Assembly (NCBI RefSeq): GCF_035917995.1
Contig: NZ_CP109131.1
Span: forward strand, 6,572,001 to 6,636,000
Direction: 5' to 3'
DNA length: 64,000 nt
Source: Streptosporangium sp. NBC_01755
Lineage (GTDB): Bacteria; Actinomycetota; Actinomycetes; Streptosporangiales; Streptosporangiaceae
Below the pieces are notes generated by a model that saw only the letters and a program-made list of their open reading frames with translations, was not told the DNA's origin and did no database searches. A program made the position numbers and the translations under genes. Shown here piece after piece: positions 23,001 to 35,000 of the stretch (position 1 is the first letter of the stretch; every line of letters begins with the position of its first letter).

Positions 23001-26000
23001 GATGGTGTTCTTCCCGGGTACCGGGTTCCTGGAGCTGGCGGTGCGGGCGGGTGACCAGGTCGGCTGCGAGGTGGTCGAGGAGCTGACGCTGGTCGCGCCG
23101 CTGGTGCTGGGCGAGACCGCCGCCGTCGCGGTGCAGGTGTGGGTGGGCGCCGCCCAGGAGTCGGGCCGCCGGAGCGTGAACGTGTACGCCCGTCCGGCGG
23201 ACGCGGCCGACGATGTGCCGTGGGTACGGCACGCCACCGGCACGCTTGCCACCGGTAGCCAGGCCGTCGTGCCGTTCGACACGGCGGTGTGGCCGCCGGT
23301 CGGCGCGACCGCGATCGCGCTGGACGGTTTCTATGACCGGCTGGCCGAAGGTTCGCTCGTCTACGGCCCGGTGTTCCAGGGGTTGCGGGCGGCCTGGTGG
23401 GGCGAGGGTGGCGAGGTGTTCGCCGAGGTCGCGCTACCCGAGCAGGCGGCGTCGGGTGCGGGTGCGTTCGGGGTGCATCCGGCGTTGCTGGACGCGGCGT
23501 TGCATGCCTCGACGTTCGCCGGGCTGGACGACACCGAGGTGGGTACCCGGTTGCCGTTCTCCTGGGGAGAGGTGAGCCTGCACGCCACCGGGGCGGCGAT
23601 GTTGCGCGTGCGGCTGAGCCGGACCGCTGCCGACTCGGTGTCGCTGGTCGCGGTGGACGTCGCCGGGGAGCCGGTGCTGTCGGCGAGGTCGCTGGTGCTG
23701 CGCCCGTTCTCGCCTGACCAAGTCGCCGCCGCGGGTGGGGGGCAGGCGACGGCGGGGAACGGGTTGTTCCGGTTGGACTGGACTCCGCTGTCGGAGCTCC
23801 CCAGGGTCGATCCGGTGCCGGTGGCAGCGATCGGTTTTGCGGGGTTCGAGCCGGACCCGCTGGGCTTTGCCGGAGTGTGGACGTCGGTCGGCCAGTCGGT
23901 CGCGGTTCATCACGATCTGTCGGCGCTGACCGAGGCGGGGCCGGTGCCGGAGGTGGTACTGGCCGAGGTCGGGACCAGGCAGGCCGGGGACGAGGCCATC
24001 TCGGCGCATGAGGTGACGGCCGGGGTGCTGGGTCTGTTGCAGGGGTGGCTGGCCGATGAGCGGTGTGATGATTCGCGGCTGGTGGTCGTCACGCGGGGTG
24101 CGGTGTCCGCGGGCGAGGGCGAGGCGGTCACCGATCTGGCGGCCGCGGCGGTGTGGGGTCTGGTGAGGTCGGCGCAGTCGGAGAATCCGGGCCGGTTCGT
24201 CCTGGTCGACCTGGATGATCAGGAGTCCTCACTCGCGACTTTGCGCGATGTACTGCTCGCGATGCCGGCGCTGGATGAGCCGCAGGTGGCGGTGCGTGAG
24301 GGTGGAGTACGGGCGCTGAGGTTGGCGTCTCTGGCGTCGGGGGCGGGCTTGGTGCCGCCGGCCGGTGAGGTGGCGTGGCGGCTGGGCAGCCGGGCCAAGG
24401 GCAGTTTGGACGCGCTGGAGCTGCTCGCGTTCCCGCAGGCGACCGAGCCGCTGGGAGCGGGGCAGGTACGGCTGGCGGTGCAGGCGGCGGGGGTGAACTT
24501 CCGGGATCTGCTGGACGGGTTGAACGCGCTGGGCTGGTTCCAGGACAAGGTCGGCCTGATGGGCAGTGAGGTCGCCGGGGTGGTGCTGGAGGTCGGCCCG
24601 GAGGTGGCGGACCTGCGTCCGGGGGACCGGGTGATGGGTCTGGCCGATGGCGCGTTCGGCCCGGTGGTCGTCACCGAGGCCATGATCCTGGTGAAGATTC
24701 CCGATCACTGCTCGTTCGAGCAGGCCGCGACGATTCCGGTGGCGTTCCTGACGACCTACTACGGGCTGATGGACCTGGCCGGGCTGCGGGAGGGCGAGCG
24801 GCTGCTGGTGCACGCGGGCACCGGCGGGACCGGGATGGCGGCGATCCAGCTGGCCCAGCGCCTGGGGGTCGAGGTGTTCGCCACGGCCAGCCCGGCCAAG
24901 TGGGACGTGCTGCGTTCGCTGGGCATCCCCGATGATCACATCGCCTCGTCGCGGAGCCTGGAGTTCGAGCAGCAGTTCTCCCAGGTGTGCGGCGATCAGG
25001 GCATCGATGTGGTGCTCAACTCGCTGACCGGGGAGTACATCGACGCCTCGGCGCGGCTGCTGCGTCCGGGCGGCCGGTTCATCGAGTTGGGCAAGCTGGA
25101 CATCCGTGACCAGGAGCGGTTCCCCGGGCTGGTGTATCACTGGTTCGACGTGGCGGATGCCGGGCCTGAGCGGTTGCGGCAGATCCTGGGCGCGCTGACG
25201 GAGCTGTTCCAGGCGGGTGAGTTGCGGCCGTTGCCGTTCACGGCGTGGGATGTGCGCCGGGGCCGGGAGGCGTTCCGGTTCATGAGCCAGGCCCGGCACA
25301 CCGGCAAGATCGTGCTGACCATGCCCCGGGTCTGGAACCCGGAGGGCACCGTGCTGATCACCGGTGGCACCGGTGGTCTGGGTGCGGAGCTGGCCCGGCA
25401 TCTGGTGGCCGAGCATGGGACGCGGCATCTGCTGCTGGCCAGCCGCCGGGGCCTGGAGGCTCCGGGTGTGGTGGAGTTGCGGGCCGAGTTGATCGCCCAC
25501 GGCGTCGAGGTCACGGTCGCCGCCTGTGATGTGGCCGACCGGGATCAGGTGGCGGCGCTGCTGGCGCAGGTCGATCCCGAGCACCCGCTGACCGCGGTGA
25601 TCCACACCGCGGGTGTGCTGGACGACGGCACGATCACCTCGCTGACGCCGGAGCGGCTGGACGCGGTGCTGCGGCCGAAGGTCGACGCGGCCTGGCATCT
25701 GCACGAGCTGACCCGGGACCTGGACTTGGCCGGGTTCGTGGTGTTCTCTTCGTTTGCCGGGGTGATGGGCAACGCCGGGCAGGGCAACTATGCGGCGGCC
25801 AATGTATGGCTGGACGGGTTGATGGCGCGGCGCCGGGCGCAGGGGTTGCCGGGGTTGTCGCTGGCCTGGGGGTTGTGGGCGCAGGAGACCGGGATGACCG
25901 GCAGTATGTCGCAGGCCGACGTGCAGCGAATCACCTCAGCCGGGCTACCGCTGATCACCACCGAACAGGGGCTGGCCCTGTTCGACGCGGCCCTGGGGTC

Positions 26001-29000
26001 GGATGCGCCGCTGGTGGTCCCGGTGCGGCTGAACCTGCCGGCGATGCCCGCCCATCTGGTGCCGCCGCTGCTGCGCGGTCTGGTGCGGGGCACCCGCCGT
26101 ACGGCAGCGGTGGCGCACGCGGCCGACGAAGGAACGTTGGTGCGGCAACTGGCCGGGCTGACGCAGGCCGACCGGACCCGCTTCATGACCGATCTGGTCC
26201 GCACTCAGGCCGCCGCCGTCCTTGGACACTCCGACTCCGCGGCGGTGGACGTCCGGCGGGAGTTCCGTGAGCTGGGCTTCGACTCGCTGACCGCGATCGA
26301 ATTGCGCAACCGGCTCAACGTGGCCACCGGGCTGCGCCTGCCTTCCACTCTCGTCTTCGACTACCCCACCCCCGCCGTGCTCGGTGAGTACCTGCTGGGC
26401 GAGGTGCTCGGCGCGCACGGCGACGCCGTCCTGCCGGTGGCCGCGGTCTCGGTCGGGGACGACCCGATCGTCATCGTCTCGATGGCCTGCAGCTACCCGG
26501 GCGGGGTGAACTCTCCACAGGACCTGTGGCGGCTGGTCGTCGAGGGGCAGGACGTCATGACCGCGCTGCCGGCCGACCGCGGCTGGGAAAGCTATAGCGG
26601 TCTGGGCCTGAAGGGCGGGTTCGTTTCCGACGCACCCGGGTTCGACGCGGAGTTCTTCAGGATCTCGCCGCGCGAGGCGCTGGCGATGGATCCGCAGCAG
26701 CGCCTGCTGCTGGAGACAGCCTGGGAGGTCCTCGAACGCGCCGGCGTCGATCCGGACTCGTTGCGGGGCAGCGACACCGGCGTCTTCATCGGTGCCTCCG
26801 GATCGGGCTACACGCCCGGGGAGGAGTCTCGCGGTCACATCATGACCGGCCTGATGGGTAGCGTGGCCTCCGGCCGGATCTCCTACACCTTCGGGTTGGA
26901 GGGGCCGGCGATCACGGTGGACACCGCCTGCTCGTCGTCGCTGGTGACCATCCACATGGCGGCCCAGGCGCTGCGCAGTGGGGAGTGCTCACTGGCCCTG
27001 GCCGGTGGTGTGACGGTGATGACGACCCTCGCGGCGTTCGCGGAGTTCGGTGAGCAGGGCGGGCTGGCGCCGGATGCCCGGTGCAAGGCGTTCTCCGACT
27101 CGGCGGACGGCATCGGATGGTCCGAGGGTGTCGGCCTGGTGATGCTGGAGCGGCTGTCGGACGCGCGGCGCAACGGGCATCAGGTGCTGGCGGTGATACG
27201 TGGTTCGGCGATCAACCAGGACGGTGCGTCCAACGGGTTGACCGCGCCGAACGGCCCCTCGCAGCGGCGGGTGATTCGTCAGGCGCTGGCTGTCTCCGGT
27301 TTGTCGCCGTCCGAGGTGGACGTGGTCGAGGCGCATGGTACGGGGACGACGCTGGGTGACCCGATCGAGGCGCAGGCGCTGCTGGCGACGTACGGTCAGG
27401 ATCGGCCGGAGGGCCGGCCGTTGCTGCTGGGATCGATCAAGTCGAATCTCGGTCACGCGCAGTCGGCGGCGGGTGTGGCGAGCGTGATCAAGATGGTCAT
27501 GGCTCTCTGGCACGGGGTGCTGCCCCAGACATTGCACGTGGACGAGCCGTCCTCGCATGTGGACTGGTCCATGGGCGCGGTGGAGCTGCTGACCGAGACC
27601 AGGGACTGGCCGGATATGGGCCGCCCGCGCCGGGCGGGGGTGTCGTCGTTCGGGATCAGCGGCACCAACGCACACATGATCTTGGAGCAGGGGCCGCAGG
27701 CGGTGGAACCGGAGGCCGGTGAGCCTGCAGGTCCGGACGCGGGTGTGGTGCCGTGGGTGGTGTCGGCGAAGACCGCTGAGGCGTTGCGCGCTCAGGCAGG
27801 CCGTCTGGCGGCGTTTATGGACACGCGTGGCGAGTTGGGTCTGGCGGATGTGGGCTTCTCCCTGGTGTCGTCGCGGTCGGTGTTCGAGCACCGCGCGGTG
27901 GTGGTCGGCGGGGATCGCAAGGGTCTGCTGGCGGGTGTCGATGCGCTGGGCGCGGGTGAGTCGGCGCCGCGCGTGGTTGCGGGTGTGGCCGATGTGGAGG
28001 GGAAGTCGGTGTGGGTGTTCCCTGGTCAGGGGGCGCAGTGGGTGGGGATGGGGGCGGCTCTGCTGGAGGAGTCGGCGGTGTTCGCGGCTCGGATGGCGGA
28101 GTGTGCGGCGGCGTTGCAGCCGTTCGTGGACTGGTCGTTGCTGGATGTGGTCCGGCAGACCGAGGACGCTCCGGGGCTGGATCGGGTGGATGTGGTGCAG
28201 CCGACCTCGTTCGCGGTGATGGTGTCGTTGGCGGCGGTGTGGGAGTCGCTGGGGGTTCGTCCGGACGCGGTGGTGGGGCATTCGCAGGGGGAGATCGCGG
28301 CGGCGGTGGTGGCGGGTGGTCTGTCGTTGTCGGACGGTGCGCGGGTGGTGGCGTTGCGCAGCCGGTTGATCGCCGAGCGGTTGGCCGGGCTGGGGGCGAT
28401 GGCGTCGGTGGCGTTGCCGGTCGAGCGGGTGCGTGAGTACGTGGCGGTTTGGGACGGGCGGGTCTCGGTGGCTGCGGTGAACGGTCCGAACTCGGTGGTG
28501 GTGGCCGGTGAGGTCGCGGCGGTGGAGGAGCTGGTCGAGCGCCTTGCCGCTGAGAACGTGCGGGTGCGGCGGATCGCGGTGGACTATGCCTCGCATTCGG
28601 CGCAGGTGGATCTGATCGGGGAGGAGCTGGCCGGGGTCTTGGCGGGGGTGGCGCCGGGGCCGGTGCGGGTGCCGATGCTGTCGACGGTGACGGGTCAGTG
28701 GGTGGAGGGTGCGGAGCTGGGGGCCGGGTATTGGTGTGAGAATCTGCGGCGTACGGTGGGTTTCGCTCCGGCGGTGGGGGTGTTGCTGGAGCAGCGGTAT
28801 CGGGTGTTCGTGGAGGTGAGCCCGCATCCGGTGCTGACGGTCGGCATCGGGGAATGTGTGGACGAGACGAACGCCGTCACGGTGATCGCCGGGACGTTGC
28901 GGCGTGAGGACGGCGGGCTGGATCGGGTGCTGGTCTCGGCGGCGGAGCTGTTCGTCCGAGGCGTGGCGGTGGACTGGCAGAGCGTGCTGACCGGTGGCCG

Positions 29001-32000
29001 GCGGGTCGACCTGCCCACCTACGCCTTCCAGCACCAGCGGTTCTGGCCGAGCGAGAGGCAGAGCGGTGATGCCCGGGTGCTGGGTCTGGCCGCGACGGAT
29101 CATCCGCTGCTGGGTGCGGCGGTGGGTCTGGCCGACTCGGACGGGGTGCTGCTGACCGGGCGGTTGTCGCTCTCGTCGCACCCCTGGCTGGCCGATCACG
29201 TGGTGGCCGGGATGGTGTTCTTCCCGGGTACCGGGTTCGTGGAGCTGGCGGTGCGGGCGGGTGACCAGGTCGGCTGCGAGGTGGTCGAGGAGCTGACGCT
29301 GGCCGCGCCGCTGGTGCTGGGCGAGGATGACGCGGTCGTGATCCAGATCGCGGTGGGTGCGCCGGAGGAGACCGGCCGACGGAGCGTGAGCATCTACGCC
29401 CGGTCGGCGGACGCGGCCGAGGAGGTGCCGTGGGTGCGGCATGCCGCCGGCACGCTCGCCACGGGCAGCCGGGTCGCCGTGCCGTTCGACACGGCGGTGT
29501 GGCCCCCGGCCGGCGCGACTACGATCGCGCTGGACGGCCTCTATGACCGGCTGGCCGAAGGTTTGCTTGTCTACGGCCCGGTGTTCCAGGGATTGCGGGC
29601 GGCCTGGCGGGGTGCTGATGGCGCGGTGTTCGCCGAGGTCGCGCTGCCGGAGCAGGCGCAGTCGGACGCGGGTTCGTTCGGGGTGCATCCGGCTCTGCTG
29701 GACGCGGCGTTGCACGCGGTGAGCTTCGCCGGGCTGGACGCCGCAGCGGGTACGCGGTTGCCGTTCTCCTGGGATGAGGTGTGCCTGCACGCGGGTGGGG
29801 CGGCGCTGCTGCGGGTGCGGCTGGCCAAGGTGGGCGAGGATGCGGTATCGCTGAGCGCGGTGGACTTCGCCGGGGAGCCGGTGGTGTCGGCGCGGTCACT
29901 GGTGCTGCGCCCGGTCTCAGCCGACCAGCTCGCCGCCGCCGGTAGCAGCCCGAGAGTGGAGCGGGACGCGTTGTTCGGGCTGGAGTGGACGCCCTCGGTT
30001 CAGACGCCGGTATCCGACGCCGAACTGGACGTGGCCGAACTCGCCGGAGAAGCCCTTTCGGACCTGGCCCTGCTGGATTCGGTGCCGGATGTGGTCATGG
30101 TCGCCGTGGGATCGGCCGATGCCGAGAACGTGGTGGAGTCGACGCACGCGCTGGTCGCAGATGTCCTGGGCCTGCTGCAGCGGTGGTTGGCCGATGAGCG
30201 GTTCGAGACGTCGCGGCTGGTGTTCGTCACCCGGGGTGCGGTCGAGGCGCGGGAAGGCGATGTGGTCGCCGATCTGGCGGCCGCGGCGGTGTGGGGCCTG
30301 GTCCGGTCGGCCCAATGGGAGAACCCGGGCCGGTTCGTGCTGGTCGATGCCGACGGTGAGTTGTCCTCGTCGGTACTGGCCGGGGTGCTGGTCTCGGGTG
30401 AGCCGCAGGCGGCGGTGCGCGAGGGCGGGGTGCGGGTTCCGCGCCTGGCGCGGGTGGCACCTGCGGAGGAGATCGAACGGTCGTGGGAGCCCGAGGGGAC
30501 GGTTCTGATCACCGGTGGCACCGGTGGTCTGGGCGGCAGTCTGGCCCGGCATCTGGTGGCCGAGCGGGGGGTGCGGCATCTGCTGCTGACCAGTCGTCGG
30601 GGCCTGGATGCTCCGGGTGCGCTGGAGTTGCGGGCCGAGCTGATCGCGCACGGGGTCGAGGTGGACATCGCCGCCTGTGACATGGCGGATCGGGATCAGG
30701 TGGCGGCCCTGCTGGCCGGTGTGGATGCCGGGCATCCGCTGACCGCGGTGATCCACACCGCCGGTGTGCTGGCCGACGGCACGATTCCGTCGCTGACGTT
30801 GGAGCGGCTGGAGACGGTGCTGCGGCCGAAGGTCGACGCCATCTGGCATCTGCATGAGCTCACCCGGAATCTGGACCTCGCGGCGTTCATCACGTACTCG
30901 TCCCTGTCGGGTGTCATGGGCTCCGCTGGGCAGGGCAACTACGCGGCCGCGAACACGTTCTTGGACGCCTTGGCGCAGGCGCGCCGGGCCGAGGGGCTGC
31001 CCGCGCTGTCGCTGGCCTGGGGGCCCTGGACCCAGGACACCGGATTGACCGGAACGCTGGGCGATATCGATATGCAGCGGATCACCCGGACGGGCATGCC
31101 ACCGTTGACGGTGGAGCAGGGCCTGGCGCTGTTCGAGGCCGCTACCGCGTTGAAGCACGCGGTGCTGGTTCCGGTTCGGCTGGATCTGCCGTCGATGCGC
31201 ACCTACGGTGAGGTGCCGGCGTTGTTGCGGGGTCTGGTGCGGGGTGGGCGCCGATCGGCGGCGTCCGGTTCGGTGGTGGCGGCGACGTTGCTGCAGCGGC
31301 TGGCTCCGCTGGGGGCGGCCGAGCGTGCCGAGGTCCTGGTGGACCTGGTGCGTACCGAGGCGGCCATGGTGCTGGGGCATGTCTCGCCGGAGACGGTGGA
31401 GGTGCGGCGGGAGTTCCGCGAGCTGGGCTTCGACTCTCTCACCGCGGTTGAGCTGCGCAACCGGCTGAACGCCGCCACCGGGCTGCGGTTGCCGTCCACG
31501 CTGGTGTTCGACTACCCGACGCCGACCGTGCTGGCGGACTTCCTGCTGGCCGAGTTGTTCGGCGAGGACGCCGATGTGACGGTTCCCGCGATGGTGGTGC
31601 CGGTAACGAACGATCCGGTCGTGATCGTGGGCATGGCGTGCCGTTTCCCAGGTGAGGTCGCCTCTCCGGAGGATCTGTGGCGGCTGGTCTCCGAGGGCGG
31701 GGACGGGATCTCCGAGTTCCCGACGTCGCGGGGCTGGGATCTGGGGGCGTCGTACAGCCCGGACTATGTGCGCGAGGGTGGCTTCCTGGAGAGCGCCACG
31801 CAGTTCGATCCGGGGTTCTTCGGGATCTCGCCGCGTGAGGCGTTGGCGATGGACCCGCAGCAGCGCCTGCTGTTGGAGACGTCGTGGGAGGCTTTCGAGC
31901 GGACGGGCATGGACCCGACCTCGTTGCGCGGCAGCCGTACCGGCGTGTTCGCCGGTGTGATGTATCACGACTACGGGGTGAGCGCCGAACTCCCGCTGGA

Positions 32001-35000
32001 GGCCATGGGCTTCATCAGCACCGGTTCGGCGGGAAGCGTCGCGACCGGCCGGATTTCGTACGCGCTGGGCCTGGAGGGTCCGGCGGTGACGGTGGACACG
32101 GCGTGTTCGTCGTCGCTGGTGGCGATGCACATGGCGGCGCAGGCGCTGCGTTCGGGTGATTGCGATCTGGCGCTTGCGGGTGGGGTGACCGTGATGGCCA
32201 CCCCGGCGGTGTTCATCGGCTTCAGCGCGCAGGGTGGGCTGGCAGGCGATGGCCGGTGCAAGTCCTTCGCTGACGCGGCGGACGGCACCAGCTATTCCGA
32301 GGGTGTGGGCATGCTGGTGCTGGAGCGGTTGTCGGACGCCCGCCGCAACGGTCACCAGGTGCTGGCGATCGTCCGTGGGTCGGCGGTGAACCAGGACGGT
32401 GCCTCCAATGGGTTGACGGCGCCGAACGGCCCGTCGCAGCAGCGGGTGATTCGCCAGGCGCTGGCCGGGGCCGGGCTCTCGGTGTCCGAGGTGGACGCGG
32501 TCGAGGCGCACGGTACGGGGACGACGCTGGGTGACCCGATCGAGGCGCAGGCTCTGCTGGCCACGTACGGCCAGGACCGGGACGAGAACCGTCCGCTGCT
32601 GCTGGGGTCGATCAAGTCGAACCTCGGCCACACCCAGGCGGCCGCGGGTGTGGCGGGTGTGATCAAGATGGTCATGGCTCTCCGGCATGGGGTGTTGCCC
32701 AAGACGTTGCACGTGGACGTCCCGTCGTCGCATGTGGACTGGTCGGCGGGCGCGGTGGAGTTGCTGACCGAGTCGGCTGAGTGGCCGCAGACGGGTCGTC
32801 CGCGCCGGGCGGGTGTGTCGTCGTTCGGGATCAGCGGTACCAACGCGCACGTGATCCTGGAGCAGGGACCGGAGGCCGAGCCGGCCGGGTCGGGTGCGGA
32901 GGACCGGGCTCCGGCCGCGGGTGTGGTGCCGTGGGTGGTGTCGGCGAAGACCGAGGAGGCGGTACGGGCGCAGGCCGGGCGACTGCTGGCGCACGTACGG
33001 GCGGCCGGTGAGCTTGAGCCGGTGGATGTGGGGTCGTCGCTGGTGGTGTCGCGGTCGGTGTTCGAGCACCGTGCGGTGGTGGTGGGCGGCGGCCACGAGG
33101 GGCTGCTGGCGGGGCTGGCGGCGGTGGCTTCCGGTGAGCCCACGGCGGGTGTGGTTCAAGGTGTGGCCGATGTCGTGGGGAAGTCGGTGTGGGTGTTCCC
33201 GGGCCAGGGGGCGCAGTGGGCGGGGATGGGCGCGCGGCTGCTGGAGGAGTCGGCGGTGTTCGCCGGGCGGATGGCCGAGTGTGCGGCGGCGTTGGAGCCG
33301 TTCGTGGAGTGGTCGCTGCTGGATGTGGTCCGGCAGGTGGAGGGGGCGCCGTCTCTGGATCGGGTGGAGGTGGTCCAGCCGACCTCGTTCGCGGTGATGG
33401 TGTCGCTGGCGGCGGTGTGGGAGTCGCTGGGGAGCCGGCCGGATGCGGTGGTGGGCCATTCCCAGGGGGAGATCGCCGCAGCGGTGGTGGCGGGCGGCTT
33501 GTCGTTGCAGGACGGCGCGCGGGTGGTGGCGCTGCGCAGCCAGGTGATCGCGCGCAGGTTGGCCGGGCTCGGGGCGATGGCGTCGGTGGCGCTGCCGGTC
33601 GAGCAGGTGGGCGAGCAGGTGGCGGCCTGGGACGGGCGGATCTCGGTGGCGGCGGTCAACGGCCCCAGTTCGGTGGTGGTGGCCGGTGAGGTCCAAGCCG
33701 TTGAGGAGCTGGTCGAGCGCCTTGCTGGTGAAAACGTGCGGGTCCGGCGGATCGCGGTGGACTACGCCTCGCATTCGGCGCAGGTCGACCTGGTTCGAGA
33801 TGAGCTGGCTGAGGTGCTGGCGGGGGTGGCGCCGCAGCAGGTGCGGGTGCCGATGCTGTCGACGGTGACCGGTCAGTGGGTGGAAGGGCCGGAACTCGAC
33901 GGCGGGTATTGGTGTGACAACCTGCGGCGCACGGTCGCCTTCGCCCCGGCGATCGGACAGTTGCTGGAGCAGCGGCATCGGGCGTTTGTCGAGGTGAGCC
34001 CGCATCCGGTGCTGACGGTCGGCATCGGCGAATGCGTGGATGAGGCCGGGGTGGAGGCCGTGATCGCCGGGACGTTGCGCCGCGACGACGGCGGGCTGGA
34101 CCGGGTGCTGGTCTCGGCGGCAGAGCTGTTCGTCCGTGGGGTGGCGGTGGACTGGCGGCAGGTGCTGCCGGGCGGGCGTCAGGTCGACCTGCCGACCTAC
34201 GCCTTCCAGCACCAGCGGTTCTGGCCGAACGCCAAGCAGAGCGGGGACGCTCGGGTGCTGGGTCTGGCCGCGACGAATCACCCGCTGCTGGGCGCGGCGA
34301 TGCCGCTGGCCGATTCCGACGGGGCGGTGCTGACGGGTCGGTTGTCGGTGAGTGCGCAGCCGTGGCTGGCCGATTACCAGGTGGCGGGCTCGGTGGTGGT
34401 GCCAGGCAGCGCATTCGTGGAGCTGGCCGTGCGGGCGGGTGACCAGGTCGGCTGTGAGCTGGTGGAGGAGCTGACGCTGGATGTGCCACTGGTGCTGGGT
34501 GCGGGCGAGGCGGTCGCGGTGCAGGTGTGGGTGGGCGCCTCTCAGGAGTCGGGCCGCCGGACGGTGAACGTGTATGCCCGGTCGGCGGATGCGGTCGATG
34601 ATGTGCCGTGGGTGCTGCACGCGACCGGCGCTCTCACCACGGGTGCCTCGCCTGCCGAGCCGTTCGATGTGGCGGTGTGGCCTCCGGTCGGCGCGGCTGC
34701 GATCGAGCTGGAGGGGCTGTATGAAGAGCTGGCGGAGGAGGGCTTGGGGTACGGCCCGGTGTTCCAAGGGTTGCGGGCGGCCTGGCGGCGTGATGACGAG
34801 GTGTTCGTCGAGCTGAGTTTGCCGGAGCAGGCCGGTGATGCGGCTTCGTTCGGGTTGCACCCGGCGCTGCTGGACGCGGCGCTGCACGTGGTGCCCTTCG
34901 CCGGGCTGGACGATGCCGCGGGCGGCCGGTTGCCGTTGTCATGGGGTGGGGTGTGCCTGCACGCGGGCGGGGCGTCGGTGCTGCGGGTGCGGCTGGCCAG

